Shown in pieces: positions 56,793 to 64,000 of a stretch of DNA of 64,000 nucleotides; the stretch's first letter is position 1; every line of letters begins with the position of its first letter. The stretch comes from Variovorax beijingensis (lineage in GTDB: Bacteria > Pseudomonadota > Gammaproteobacteria > Burkholderiales > Burkholderiaceae_C). Location of the stretch: the NCBI RefSeq assembly GCF_003951285.1, contig NZ_RXFQ01000016.1, positions 62,001 to 126,000 on the forward strand, given 5' to 3'. The notes beneath the pieces were generated by a model, which worked only from the letters and a program-made list of their open reading frames with translations, ran no database searches and was not told where the DNA came from. The position numbers and the translations under genes were made by a program.

Positions 56793-57533
56793 CCGGCGGC
56801 CGAAGCCCTGGCCGATGCGGGCTTTGTCGTCGCTGCCATCAACCACTCCGGCGACAGCTACCAGGTCCGCGGCGGACCGAACGACAGCATCGCGGCGCTC
56901 GCGACCCGGACGACGGACATCCGGCGCCTCATCGGCCACATGCTCCGCCAGTGGCCTGCGCATGTCTCGCTCGACGACCGACGGATCGGCTTCTACGGTT
57001 TCTCGAGGGGCGGCTACACGGGCCTGGTGCTGATCGGCGCCCGTCCGGATTTCGAACGGCTCCCGCCCCTGCCTTCGTCGCCCTGCGCATCCGCGCCGCA
57101 AGGTCTGGCCTGCGCAGGAATGCGGCAGCGGTTCCGTGAACTTCTCGCGACGCCGCTGGTGCACGACACCCGCATCAAGGCGGCGGTGATCGCCGATCCG
57201 CTCAGCACGGTCTTCGACGCGGAGGGCTTGAAGAACGTGGCAACGCCGATCCAGCTCTGGGCCTCGGCCTACGGTGGCGACGGTGTCACGCCGGAGAGCG
57301 TGGCGGCGATACGCCGCAGCCTGCCCACAGCGCCGGATTGGCGGTTGGCGGACAAGGCCGGGCATTTCGGCTTTCTGGCGTCCTGCTCGCCGGCGCAGCT
57401 TGCGTCAGATCCCGGGATCTGCCGCGACAGCCCCGGCTTCGATCGCATCGCCTTCCACGCGGCCTTCAACGCCGAGATCGTCGCCTTCTTTCAGCGGCAC
57501 CTCGCGAAGGAACGCGTAGCTTCACCGCGGTAG
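56793..57533 (+). pseudogene. 5'-truncated alpha/beta hydrolase (dienelactone hydrolase-like)
   Basis: From AAEALADAGFVVAAINHSGDSY onward the frame matches predicted dienelactone hydrolase or PAF-acetylhydrolase-like enzymes. The nucleophile motif GFSRGG, an aspartate in IADPLSTVFD and a histidine in KAGHFGF are kept. The usual signal peptide and HG oxyanion region (about 90 residues) are missing. Upstream in this frame is only sequence antisense to the flavoprotein gene. An ATG at 56676 could still give a 285-residue product with an odd N-terminus. Confidence 0.65.
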
Positions 57534-57534
57534 G

Positions 57535-58449
57535 TCATGCAGCGCCTGCCTTCGGCGCGTTCTGCAGGCTGGCCTGGGTCACGCTCGCGCCCGCGGGCAC
57601 GTCGTCGGTGATCCACACGTTGCCGCCGATGACCGCGCCCTTGCCCAGCGTCACGCGCCCGAGGATGGTGGCGCCGGCATAGATCACCACGTCGTCCTCC
57701 ACCACCGGGTGGCGCGGCAGGCCCTTCTGCAGGTTGCCCTCGGCATCGGTCGGGAAGCGCTTGGCCCCCAGCGTCACGGCCTGGTACAGGCGCACGCGCT
57801 TGCCGATGATCGCCGTCTCGCCGATCACCACGCCCGTGCCGTGGTCCATGAAGAAGCCCGCGTCGATCTGCGCGCCGGGGTGGATGTCGATGCCGGTCTG
57901 CGCATGCGCGAGCTCGGCCACGATGCGCGCCAGGAGCGGCAGCCCGAGCCTGTAGAGCTCGTGCGCCAGCCGGTGGTGGATCATCGCGAGCACGCCCGGA
58001 TAGCACAGCAGTACCTCGTCCACGCTGCGCGCCGCCGGGTCGCCCTGGTAGGCGGCGAGCACGTCGGTGTCGAGCAGGCGGCGCAGCTGCGGCAGCGCGT
58101 TCGCGAACTGGCGGATGGCCTCGGTGGCCAGGCCCTCGACCTCGCTCGAGGGCCGCGGCTCGTGGCGGGCGTTGTAGTCGAGCTCGAGGCGTGCCTGCAC
58201 CAGCAGCGCCTGCAAGGCGGTGTTCAGCGTGTGGCCGACGTAGAAGTCTTCGCTTTCGTGGCGCAGGTCGGGCGGGCCGAGCCGCATCGGAAAGAGCGCG
58301 CCCTTGAGCAACTCCACGATCTGCGCGAGCGCATCTCGCGACGGAAATTCGCGCGTGCCGGGCTCGCGCGAGCGGCGCTGCGAATCGCGCCACTCGTCGC
58401 GCGCGGCGTGCAGCGCGCGGACGATGCCGTCTACTTCGAAATTGGCCAT
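57535..58449 (-). CDS. cysE: Serine O-acetyltransferase (EpsC type), 304 aa
   Basis: The enzyme makes O-acetylserine, the acceptor for sulfide in cysteine synthesis. An N-terminal helical domain is followed by the left-handed beta helix (TGIDIHPGAQIDAGFFMDHG, GVVIGETAIIGKRVRLYQ, LGAKRFPTD). It is of the longer SrpH/EpsC group. Start MANFEVDGIV at 58449 has GGAGAG upstream. It has its own promoter. Confidence 0.93.
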   Translation of the reverse strand: MANFEVDGIVRALHAARDEWRDSQRRSREPGTREFPSRDALAQIVELLKGALFPMRLGPPDLRHESEDFYVGHTLNTALQALLVQARLELDYNARHEPRPSSEVEGLATEAIRQFANALPQLRRLLDTDVLAAYQGDPAARSVDEVLLCYPGVLAMIHHRLAHELYRLGLPLLARIVAELAHAQTGIDIHPGAQIDAGFFMDHGTGVVIGETAIIGKRVRLYQAVTLGAKRFPTDAEGNLQKGLPRHPVVEDDVVIYAGATILGRVTLGKGAVIGGNVWITDDVPAGASVTQASLQNAPKAGAA

Positions 58450-58478
58450 GGCTTCTCTCCGTGCGTTGTGCAGATCAC

Positions 58479-58507
58479 ACTGTAGAAGCCCATGGCCGAT
58501 GTGCCAA
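58479..58507 (-). promoter_or_regulatory. Promoter of cysE
   Basis: Leftward, TTGGCA (58502-58507), a 17-base spacer, and TACAGT (58479-58484) lie about 30 bases before the start codon. The match to a sigma-70 promoter is good. It begins right after the terminator of the upstream operon. Confidence 0.65.
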
Positions 58508-58511
58508 GAAC

Positions 58512-58543
58512 TGAAAACCCGGCGCCACGGTGACGCCTGGGTT
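58512..58543 (-). terminator. Terminator of the ssu-metY-mop operon
   Basis: Leftward, an AACCC/GGGTT outer stem with one bulged base and a GGCGTCA/TGGCGCC inner stem precede TTTTC. It lies 21 bases after the mop stop. The T-run is short, so confidence is moderate. Confidence 0.55.
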
Positions 58544-58563
58544 GTTCGCAAGCCCGGAGATCG

Positions 58564-58779
58564 TCAGAGCTTGGCGATCGAAACCTCCGTGGACTTCACG
58601 AGCGCGACCACGTCGGAGCCCACCTTGAGCTGCAGCTCGTCGACCGAGCGCGTGGTGATGACCGAGGTCACGATGCCCCAGGCGGTTTCGACATCGACTT
58701 CGGAGACGACGTCGCCGCGGATGATCTCGCGGACCTTGCCCTTGAACTGGTTGCGGACGTTGATGGCTTGGATGGACAT
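58564..58779 (-). CDS. mop: Molbindin-like TOBE-domain protein, 71 aa
   Basis: This is a single Mop/TOBE domain: MSIQAINVRNQFKGKVREII, then VTSVITTRSVDELQLKVGSD and VALVKSTEVSIAKL. Such proteins bind molybdate or related oxyanions and act as cytoplasmic buffers. It ends the sulfonate operon after metY, 62 bases downstream. Why an oxyanion-binding protein lies here is unclear. Sulfate, molybdate and tungstate are chemically alike. Confidence 0.88.
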   Translation of the reverse strand: MSIQAINVRNQFKGKVREIIRGDVVSEVDVETAWGIVTSVITTRSVDELQLKVGSDVVALVKSTEVSIAKL

Positions 58780-58841
58780 GGTGTTTCTTTCTCTTTGAGG
58801 TTGAAGGAAGGGTTCAGGCATGAGGAACAGGGGCACCGCGC

Positions 58842-60129
58842 TCACCCGGCGGCGGCAGCCAGCGCCTGGTCGAGGTCGGCGACCAGGTCGTCGATGTGCT
58901 CGATGCCGACCGACAGGCGCACGGTGTCTTCCGTGACGCCGGCCCGCGCCAGCTCCTCGGGCGAGAGCTGCCGGTGCGTGGTGGAGGCCGGATGCGTCGC
59001 CAGCGAGCGCACGTCGCCGATGTTCACGAGCCGCGTGAAGAGCTTGAGTGCGTCGAGGAACTTCGCCCCGCCCTCGCGGCCGCTTCCGATGCCGAAGGTC
59101 AGCACGCCACTGGACCTGCCGCCGAAGTACTTCTTCGCCAATGCATGGTCGGGATGGTCTTCGAGCGCCGCGTAGTTGACCCAGTTGACGGCCTTGTGCG
59201 TCTTCAGGTGCTGCGCCACGGAAAGCGCATTGCTGCTGATGCGATCCATGCGCAGCGCCAATGTCTCGATGCCCTGAAGGATCAGGAAGGCGTTGAACGG
59301 CGAGATCGCCGCGCCCGTGTTGCGCAGCGGCACCACGCGCGCGGCCGATGTAGGCGGCCGGGCCCAGCGCCTCGGTGTAGACCACGCCGTGGTAGCTCAC
59401 GTCGGGCTCGTTCAGGCGCCTGAAGCGCTGCTTGTGCTCGGCCCACGGGAACTTGCCCGAGTCGACGATGGCGCCGCCGATGCTGGTGCCGTGGCCGCCC
59501 AGGTACTTGGTGAGCGAGTGCACCACGATGTCGGCGCCATGCTCGATGGGCCGGCTCAGGTACGGCGAAGGCACCGTGTTGTCCACGATCAGCGGCACGC
59601 CATGGCGGTGCGCGATCTCGGCGATGGCCGCGATGTCGGTCACGTTGCCGGCCGGGTTGCCGAGCGATTCGACGAACACCGCCTTGGTCTTCTCGTCGAA
59701 CAGCTTCTCGAAGCTTGCGGGATCGCGGTGGTCCGCGAAGCGCGTGCTGATGCCGAACTGCGGCAGCGTGTGCGCGAACAGGTTGTAGGTGCCGCCATAC
59801 AGCGCGGTGCTGCTGACGATGTTGTCGCCCGCCTCGGCAATGGTCTGGATCGCATAGGTCACCGCCGCCTGGCCCGAGGCCAGCGCCAGTGCCGCGATGC
59901 CGCCCTCGAGCGCGGCCACGCGCTGTTCGAGCACGTCCTGCGTCGGGTTGTTGATGCGGGTGTAGATGTTGCCCGGCACCTTCAGGTCGAACAGGTCGGC
60001 GCCGTGCTGCGCGCTGTCGAAGGCATAGGCCACCGTTTGATAGATGGGCGGCGCCACGGCGCGCGTGGTCGGCTCGGGCGAATAGCCGGCGTGCACCGAC
60101 AGGGTTTCGAATTTCCAGTTCTGCGACAT
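58842..60129 (-). pseudogene. metY: O-acetylhomoserine aminocarboxypropyltransferase (homocysteine synthase), frameshifted
   Basis: The first frame runs from MSQNWKFETLSVHAGY through the PLP region (VHSLTKYLGGHGTSIGGAIVD) to ALGPAAYIGRAR. The expected VVPLRNTGAAISPFN then continues in another frame to DLDQALAAAAG and a stop at 58842. Two bases are missing in a CG-dinucleotide run (plus strand 59336-59343, four units where five are needed). Adding one unit gives 429 residues, the usual MetY size. It would make homocysteine from O-acetylhomoserine and sulfide. Slippage mutation or sequencing error are both possible. Confidence 0.88.
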
Positions 60130-60165
60130 GCGACTGCCTTTCTTCTTTGTGGATGAACGATGGAT

Positions 60166-60996
60166 TCAGATCGCCCAGCGCAGCGTGTGCGCGGAGGGCT
60201 GCAGCCAGTTGGCGTCCGTGGCGGCGGGTTCGGCCTCGCCGGGCTTCTGCAGCACGCGGTCGAGAATGCGTTTCTCGATGGCCGCAAACGCCGGGTCGCC
60301 CTGCGAGCGCGGCCTGGCGAGCGCAATGTTCTCGTCGAGCGCAATGCGCCCGTCCTCGATCAGGATCACGCGGTCCGCGAGCGCCACGGCCTCCTGCACG
60401 TCGTGCGTCACCAGCAGCGCGGTGAAGCGGTGGCGCTGCCAGAGGTTCTCGATGAGGCGATGCATCTCGATGCGCGTGAGCGCGTCCAGCGCACCCAGCG
60501 GCTCGTCGAGCAGCAGCAGGCGTGGGTGATGCACCAGCGCCCTTGCGAGCGCCACGCGCTGGCGCTGGCCGCCCGACAGGCGCGCCGGCCATTCGTTCTC
60601 GCGGTCGGCCAGGCCCACCTGCGCCAGCACCTCCTTGCCGCGCGCCTTGGCTTCGTCGGGCAGGCCGAGCGTCACGTTGTCGAGCACGCGGCGCCAGGGC
60701 AGCAGGCGCGCCTCCTGGAACATGATCCGGGTGTCGTCGTGCAGGCCGTCGATGGCCTTGCCGTCCGTGAAGAGCCCGCCGGAGGTGGCCTTCTCGAGGC
60801 CGGCAATGAGCCGTAGCAGCGTGCTCTTGCCGCAGCCGCTGCGCCCGACGATGGCGATGAACTGCCCCGGCTCGATGGCGAGCTGCGTGTTGCGCAGCAC
60901 CTCGCGCTCGCCATAGCGCTTGTGCAGGCCGCGCGCATCCAGGCGAACGCCACCCGCAATGGCCGGCTCTTGTGTTTCTTTCAGAACGGCATTCAT
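60166..60996 (-). CDS. ssuB: Sulfonate ABC transporter ATP-binding protein SsuB, 276 aa
   Basis: This is the ATPase of the aliphatic sulfonate importer. Walker A is GRSGCGKSTLLRLIAG, the signature LSGGQRQRVALARAL and Walker B LLLLDEPLGALDAL. The motif MFQEARLLPWRRVLDNV is typical of the SsuB/TauB group. Start MNAVLKETQEP at 60996 lies 16 bases after the ssuC stop. metY follows after 36 bases. Confidence 0.94.
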   Translation of the reverse strand: MNAVLKETQEPAIAGGVRLDARGLHKRYGEREVLRNTQLAIEPGQFIAIVGRSGCGKSTLLRLIAGLEKATSGGLFTDGKAIDGLHDDTRIMFQEARLLPWRRVLDNVTLGLPDEAKARGKEVLAQVGLADRENEWPARLSGGQRQRVALARALVHHPRLLLLDEPLGALDALTRIEMHRLIENLWQRHRFTALLVTHDVQEAVALADRVILIEDGRIALDENIALARPRSQGDPAFAAIEKRILDRVLQKPGEAEPAATDANWLQPSAHTLRWAI

Positions 60997-61012
60997 GATG
61001 TTTGTGTGCTCC

Positions 61013-61870
61013 TCACTTCGAAGTCGTCTTCTTCTGGTAGCCCGGATGCCAGCGCAGCCACCATTGCTCCAGGCCCCGCGCAAACAGGTCGGCCAGCTTG
61101 CCGAGCAGCGCATACAGCAGGATGCCCACCAGCACGATGTCGGTCTGCAGGAACTCGCGGGCGTTCATCGTGAGATAGCCGATGCCGGCCTGCGCCGAGA
61201 TGGTTTCGGCCACGATCAGGATCACCCACATCAGCCCGAGCGAGAAGCGCAGGCCCACCAGGATGGACGACAGCGCGCCGGGCAGGATCACCTCGCGGTA
61301 CAGCTGCCAGCGCGAAAGTCCGTAGGTGCGCCCCATCTCGATCAGCTGCGGATCGACGTTGCGGATGCCGTGGAAGGTGTTGAGGTAGATCGGAAAGAAC
61401 ACCGACACCGAGATCAGGAACAGCTTGGCCGACTCGTCGATGCCGAACCACAAAATCACGAGCGGAATGAGCGCCAGCGCGGGAATGTTGCGCACCATCT
61501 GGATGGTCGAATCGAGCAGCGTCTCGAAGAACTTCACCGAGCCGGTCAAAAGGCCCAGCACCAGCCCCGTTCCGCCGCCGATCGCAAGGCCCGCGAGCGC
61601 ACGTCCCGCGCTCACCTTGACGTGCGTCCAGAGTTCGCCCGACACGGCCAGCCCCCAGGCGGCCTTGACCACGTCCACCGGTGCCGGCAGCACCCGCGTG
61701 GAGAGCCAGCCCAGCGACGAAGCGACCTGCCAGAAGACGATCAGCCCCACCGGCACCAGCCACGGCACCAGCCGCCGCGCCACGCTGGCGCCGAAAGCCT
61801 TGAGTGCGCCGCCGGCGCCTTCTTCCGAAGACGACGCGACCGCCGGCAGTTCCTGTACTTGTTCCATCAT
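61013..61870 (-). CDS. ssuC: Sulfonate ABC transporter permease SsuC, 285 aa
   Basis: This is an inner-membrane permease of the SsuC/TauC family with the loop EMGRTYGLSRWQLYREVILPG and six membrane segments. The N-terminal 30 residues are acidic and soluble. It lies nine bases after ssuD. Confidence 0.94.
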   Translation of the reverse strand: MMEQVQELPAVASSSEEGAGGALKAFGASVARRLVPWLVPVGLIVFWQVASSLGWLSTRVLPAPVDVVKAAWGLAVSGELWTHVKVSAGRALAGLAIGGGTGLVLGLLTGSVKFFETLLDSTIQMVRNIPALALIPLVILWFGIDESAKLFLISVSVFFPIYLNTFHGIRNVDPQLIEMGRTYGLSRWQLYREVILPGALSSILVGLRFSLGLMWVILIVAETISAQAGIGYLTMNAREFLQTDIVLVGILLYALLGKLADLFARGLEQWWLRWHPGYQKKTTSK

Positions 61871-61879
61871 GGGAGGTCC

Positions 61880-63049
61880 TTAGCTTTGGGAGGCGAGGCG
61901 CGAAGGCGCATCGAGATTGGCGACCACTTCGCCGAACGGCCCGCTCAGCGAGCCGCCCGCGAGCCGCGACTGCGCCTTGCGCGAGAGCAGCGGGAACACC
62001 AGCTCGGCGAAGCGGTAGGCCTCTTCGAGATGCGGGTAGCCCGAGAGAATGAATTTGTCCAGGCCGAGCGCCGCGTATTCCTCGATGCGCGCCGCCACCG
62101 TCTTGGGGTCGCCGACCAGCGCCGTGCCCGCGCCGCCGCGCACCAGGCCGACGCCGGCCCAGAGGTTGGGCGAAATCTCGAGCTCGGCGCGCGAGCGCCT
62201 GGCGCCGCCGGCATGCAGCGCGGCCATGCGGCGCTGGCCTTCGGAATCCATGCGCGCGAAGGCGGCCTGGGCGCGGATCACGGTCTCGTCGTCGACGCGG
62301 CTGATCAGTTCCCCGGCAGCCTTCCATGCGGCGTCGTCGGTCTCGCGCACGATCACGTGCAGCCGGATGCCGAACTCCACCGTGCGGCCCTTGCGCGCGG
62401 CGCGGTTGCGCACGTCGGCGATCTTCCTGGCCACCTCGGCGGGCGGTTCGCCCCAGGTGAGATAGGCATCGACCTGCTCGGCCGCAAGCTCGTGCGCGGC
62501 AGCCGAGGAGCCGCCGAACCACACCGGCGGATAGGGGGCCTGCACCGGCGGATAGAGCAGCTTCGCGCCCTTCACGCTGAGGTGCCGGCCCTCGTAGTCG
62601 AAGGCTTGGCCGTTGTGGCTGCGCGCAAGGATCTCGCGCCAGATCCGGATGAACTCGGCCGATTGCTCGTAGCGCGCCGCATGGTCCAGGTACACGCCGT
62701 CGCCTTCGAGTTCGGCCTGGTCGCCGCCGGTGACCAGGTTCACGAGCAGGCGGCCGCCCGAGAGGCGGTCGAAGGTCGCGGCCATGCGCGCCGCCAGGCT
62801 GGGCTGGTGCAGGCCGGGCCGCACCGCCACCAGGAACTTGAGGTTCTTGGTCGCGCCGATCAGGCTCGAGGCAATCACCCATGGGTCTTCGCAGGAGCGG
62901 CCGGTGGGAATCAGCACGCCTTCGTAGCCGAGCTGGTCGGCCGCGCCCGCGATCTGCTGCAGGTAGGCCAGGTCGATGGGCCGCGCGCCTTCGCTGGTGC
63001 CGAGATAGCGGCTGTCGCCGTGGGTGGGGAGAAACCAGAATATCTGCAT
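61880..63049 (-). CDS. ssuD: FMNH2-dependent alkanesulfonate monooxygenase SsuD, 389 aa
   Basis: SsuD cleaves alkanesulfonates to aldehyde and sulfite using reduced flavin. It begins MQIFWFLPTHGDSRYLGTSE. C53 in PTGRSCEDPW and the R-x-H pair in FGIRLHVIVRET match residues known to matter in E. coli SsuD. The start ATG has GGAAAG upstream; longer frames are read-through. No ssuE flavin reductase is in the operon. The FMN reductase at 52978-53535 could serve. Confidence 0.95.
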   Translation of the reverse strand: MQIFWFLPTHGDSRYLGTSEGARPIDLAYLQQIAGAADQLGYEGVLIPTGRSCEDPWVIASSLIGATKNLKFLVAVRPGLHQPSLAARMAATFDRLSGGRLLVNLVTGGDQAELEGDGVYLDHAARYEQSAEFIRIWREILARSHNGQAFDYEGRHLSVKGAKLLYPPVQAPYPPVWFGGSSAAAHELAAEQVDAYLTWGEPPAEVARKIADVRNRAARKGRTVEFGIRLHVIVRETDDAAWKAAGELISRVDDETVIRAQAAFARMDSEGQRRMAALHAGGARRSRAELEISPNLWAGVGLVRGGAGTALVGDPKTVAARIEEYAALGLDKFILSGYPHLEEAYRFAELVFPLLSRKAQSRLAGGSLSGPFGEVVANLDAPSRLASQS

Positions 63050-63071
63050 GTCGTCTTTCCGTGGTGCTGCC

Positions 63072-63221
63072 TCAGATCGCGAAGAAGGCGCCGCGCACGC
63101 GGGGCGGCGCGCAGCGCGAGCGCGGCGATGCGGTGCGGACGCTCCGCCGCTCGGCAAGGCCCCAGGCGCGCGTGGTCGTGGCGAGCACGCGGGCGGCGCG
63201 ATCGCGCAAGGCTTCGTGCAT
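63072..63221 (-). CDS. Small basic ORF coupled to ssuA, 49 aa
   Basis: The ATG (63219-63221) overlaps the ssuA stop as TGATG, and the stop lies 22 bases before the ssuD ATG. The product begins MHEALRDRAARVLATTTRAW and ends RCAPPRVRGAFFAI. It has about 13 arginines and one cysteine. About 90 % of third codon positions are G or C, as in real genes of this genome. I know no function. It could be a translated coupler or leader that sets ssuD expression, or a small protein of sulfur metabolism. Confidence 0.55.
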   Translation of the reverse strand: MHEALRDRAARVLATTTRAWGLAERRSVRTASPRSRCAPPRVRGAFFAI

Positions 63222-64000
63222 CACGCGATGCCCGCCGCGGCGGCCTCGAGCACGCTGATCCTTCGGGGAATCAGCTTCAGGTCGAAGAAGGTGTCGGCGA
63301 TCTTCTGCTGCTCGGCGAGCACGGCCTTGCTGATGGGGCTGGTCCCGTAGGCGGCGCGCGCCACTGTCAGTTCGGCCACCGGCTTCGGCAGGCCCCACAG
63401 GGCAGCGAACTCGGCAGCAAGATCGTTCTTGTGGGCGATGCCCCAGACGTCGACCTTGTTGATTTCCTCGATCGCAATGGCCAGCACGTCGGCATTCTTT
63501 GCAGCGTAGCCGAGCGACGAGAAGTAGTAGCCGCGGTTGCCCACCACGCCGGTCGCGTCGGCGAGGACCCGGGCCTCGAGCGATTTTTCGGCTGCGGCAA
63601 GGAACGGATCCCAGATCACCCATGCATCGACCGAGCCCTTTTCGAAGGCCGCGCGCGCATCGGCCGGCGGCAGGAAGACGAGGTTCAGGTCGCTGTACGC
63701 GAGGCCGTGCTTCTCGATCAGCTTGGCGATGAAGTAGTGGACGTTCGAGCCCTTGTTGAGCGCGACCTTCTTTCCCTTCAGTTCGGCGACGGTCCTGATG
63801 GCCGAGCCCTTGGGCACCAGCACGGCTTCCGACTGCGGCCGCGGCAGCGTGGTGGCGACATAGGCCAGCGGCGCGCCGGCAGCCTGCGCGAAGATCGGCG
63901 GCGCCTCGCCCACGTCGCCGAAGTCGATGGAGCCGACGTTCAGTGCCTCCAGTTGCACCGGGCCGGCAGTGAATTCGGTCCACTTCACGGCGACGCCGAG
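63221..64000 (-). CDS. ssuA: Aliphatic sulfonate-binding periplasmic protein SsuA, C-terminal 259 residues (5' end beyond the window)
   Basis: The open frame enters from the right edge reading LGVAVKWTEFTAGPVQLEAL. It keeps the SsuA motifs NVGSIDFGDVGEAPPIFAQ, LKGKKVALNKGSNVHYF and VDAWVIWDPFLAAAE. It would bind alkanesulfonates in the periplasm and deliver them to SsuBC. The signal peptide lies outside the window. It is the first visible gene of the leftward ssu operon. Confidence 0.94.
   Translation of the reverse strand, partial: LGVAVKWTEFTAGPVQLEALNVGSIDFGDVGEAPPIFAQAAGAPLAYVATTLPRPQSEAVLVPKGSAIRTVAELKGKKVALNKGSNVHYFIAKLIEKHGLAYSDLNLVFLPPADARAAFEKGSVDAWVIWDPFLAAAEKSLEARVLADATGVVGNRGYYFSSLGYAAKNADVLAIAIEEINKVDVWGIAHKNDLAAEFAALWGLPKPVAELTVARAAYGTSPISKAVLAEQQKIADTFFDLKLIPRRISVLEAAAAGIA

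Noticed and set aside
58564..60129. An apparent 521-codon fusion of MetY and Mop
   Set aside because: The metY frameshift makes the frame run on into mop. The middle part is nonsense, and mop has its own ATG at 58779.

Overview
The window is GC-rich (by eye upper 60s %) and gene-dense, with no gene-free stretch above about 250 bases. Gene content and order suggest a betaproteobacterium of the Comamonadaceae, most like Variovorax: smc-zipA-ligA, map-glnD, selO-msrB-yciB-bolA, a liv-type transporter with several periplasmic binding proteins, and a GC-rich dispersed intergenic repeat. No phage, insertion sequence, tRNA, rRNA or CRISPR array was seen. This taxonomic call is an inference from protein resemblance, not from a search.

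Layout. 1-5.7 kb: a leftward fatty-acid beta-oxidation operon (bifunctional FadJ-like protein, an M20 peptidase, thiolase, acyl-CoA dehydrogenase running off the left edge). 5.8-14.2 kb: branched-chain amino-acid ABC transporter livF-G-M-H-K, a second frameshifted livK paralogue and an acyl-CoA synthetase, all leftward. 14.3-17.4 kb: a lipoprotein carboxylesterase divergent from an AraC regulator. 17.5-21.1 kb: rightward selO-msrB-yciB-bolA joined by ATGA overlaps, then a PpiC-type prolyl isomerase. 21.2-30.5 kb: purL (leftward), then map, glnD and pgm (rightward). 30.5-34.8 kb: an amino-acid ABC transporter (aapJ-Q-M, no ATPase gene), doxX and def. 34.8-42.1 kb: a Tyr-rich lipoprotein and the ligA-zipA-smc cluster. 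42.2-45.4 kb: a lipoprotein of unknown role, a hipBA-like toxin-antitoxin pair with a striking operator, and an orphan ParA-like ATPase. 45.4-51.1 kb: a leftward string of 1-Cys peroxiredoxin, RBBP9-like hydrolase, sulfate-binding protein, cysT, cysW, cysA and dsbB. 51.2-57.5 kb: LysR/azoR divergent pair, an FMN reductase, a PanE-like reductase, a racemase-like protein, a flavoprotein carrying both sequence signatures of flavin-dependent halogenases, and a hydrolase lacking its 5' end. 57.5-64 kb: cysE, then a leftward sulfonate operon ssuA - 49-aa ORF - ssuD - ssuC - ssuB - metY (frameshifted) - mop.

A theme of the right half is sulfur and redox. It holds sulfate import, sulfonate import and desulfonation, serine acetylation and homocysteine synthesis for sulfur assimilation. 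Peroxiredoxin, DsbB, MsrB and SelO handle thiol and methionine redox chemistry.

The most interesting points are a small high-GC3 ORF coupled to ssuA, the halogenase-like flavoprotein, the hipBA operator, a lysine-to-arginine change in the Walker A motif of LivF, terminators placed directly after binding-protein genes, and several genes whose -10 box lies exactly six bases before the start codon (candidate leaderless mRNAs). Two genes (livK2, metY) are broken by tiny indels in short runs, so sequencing error must be excluded first.
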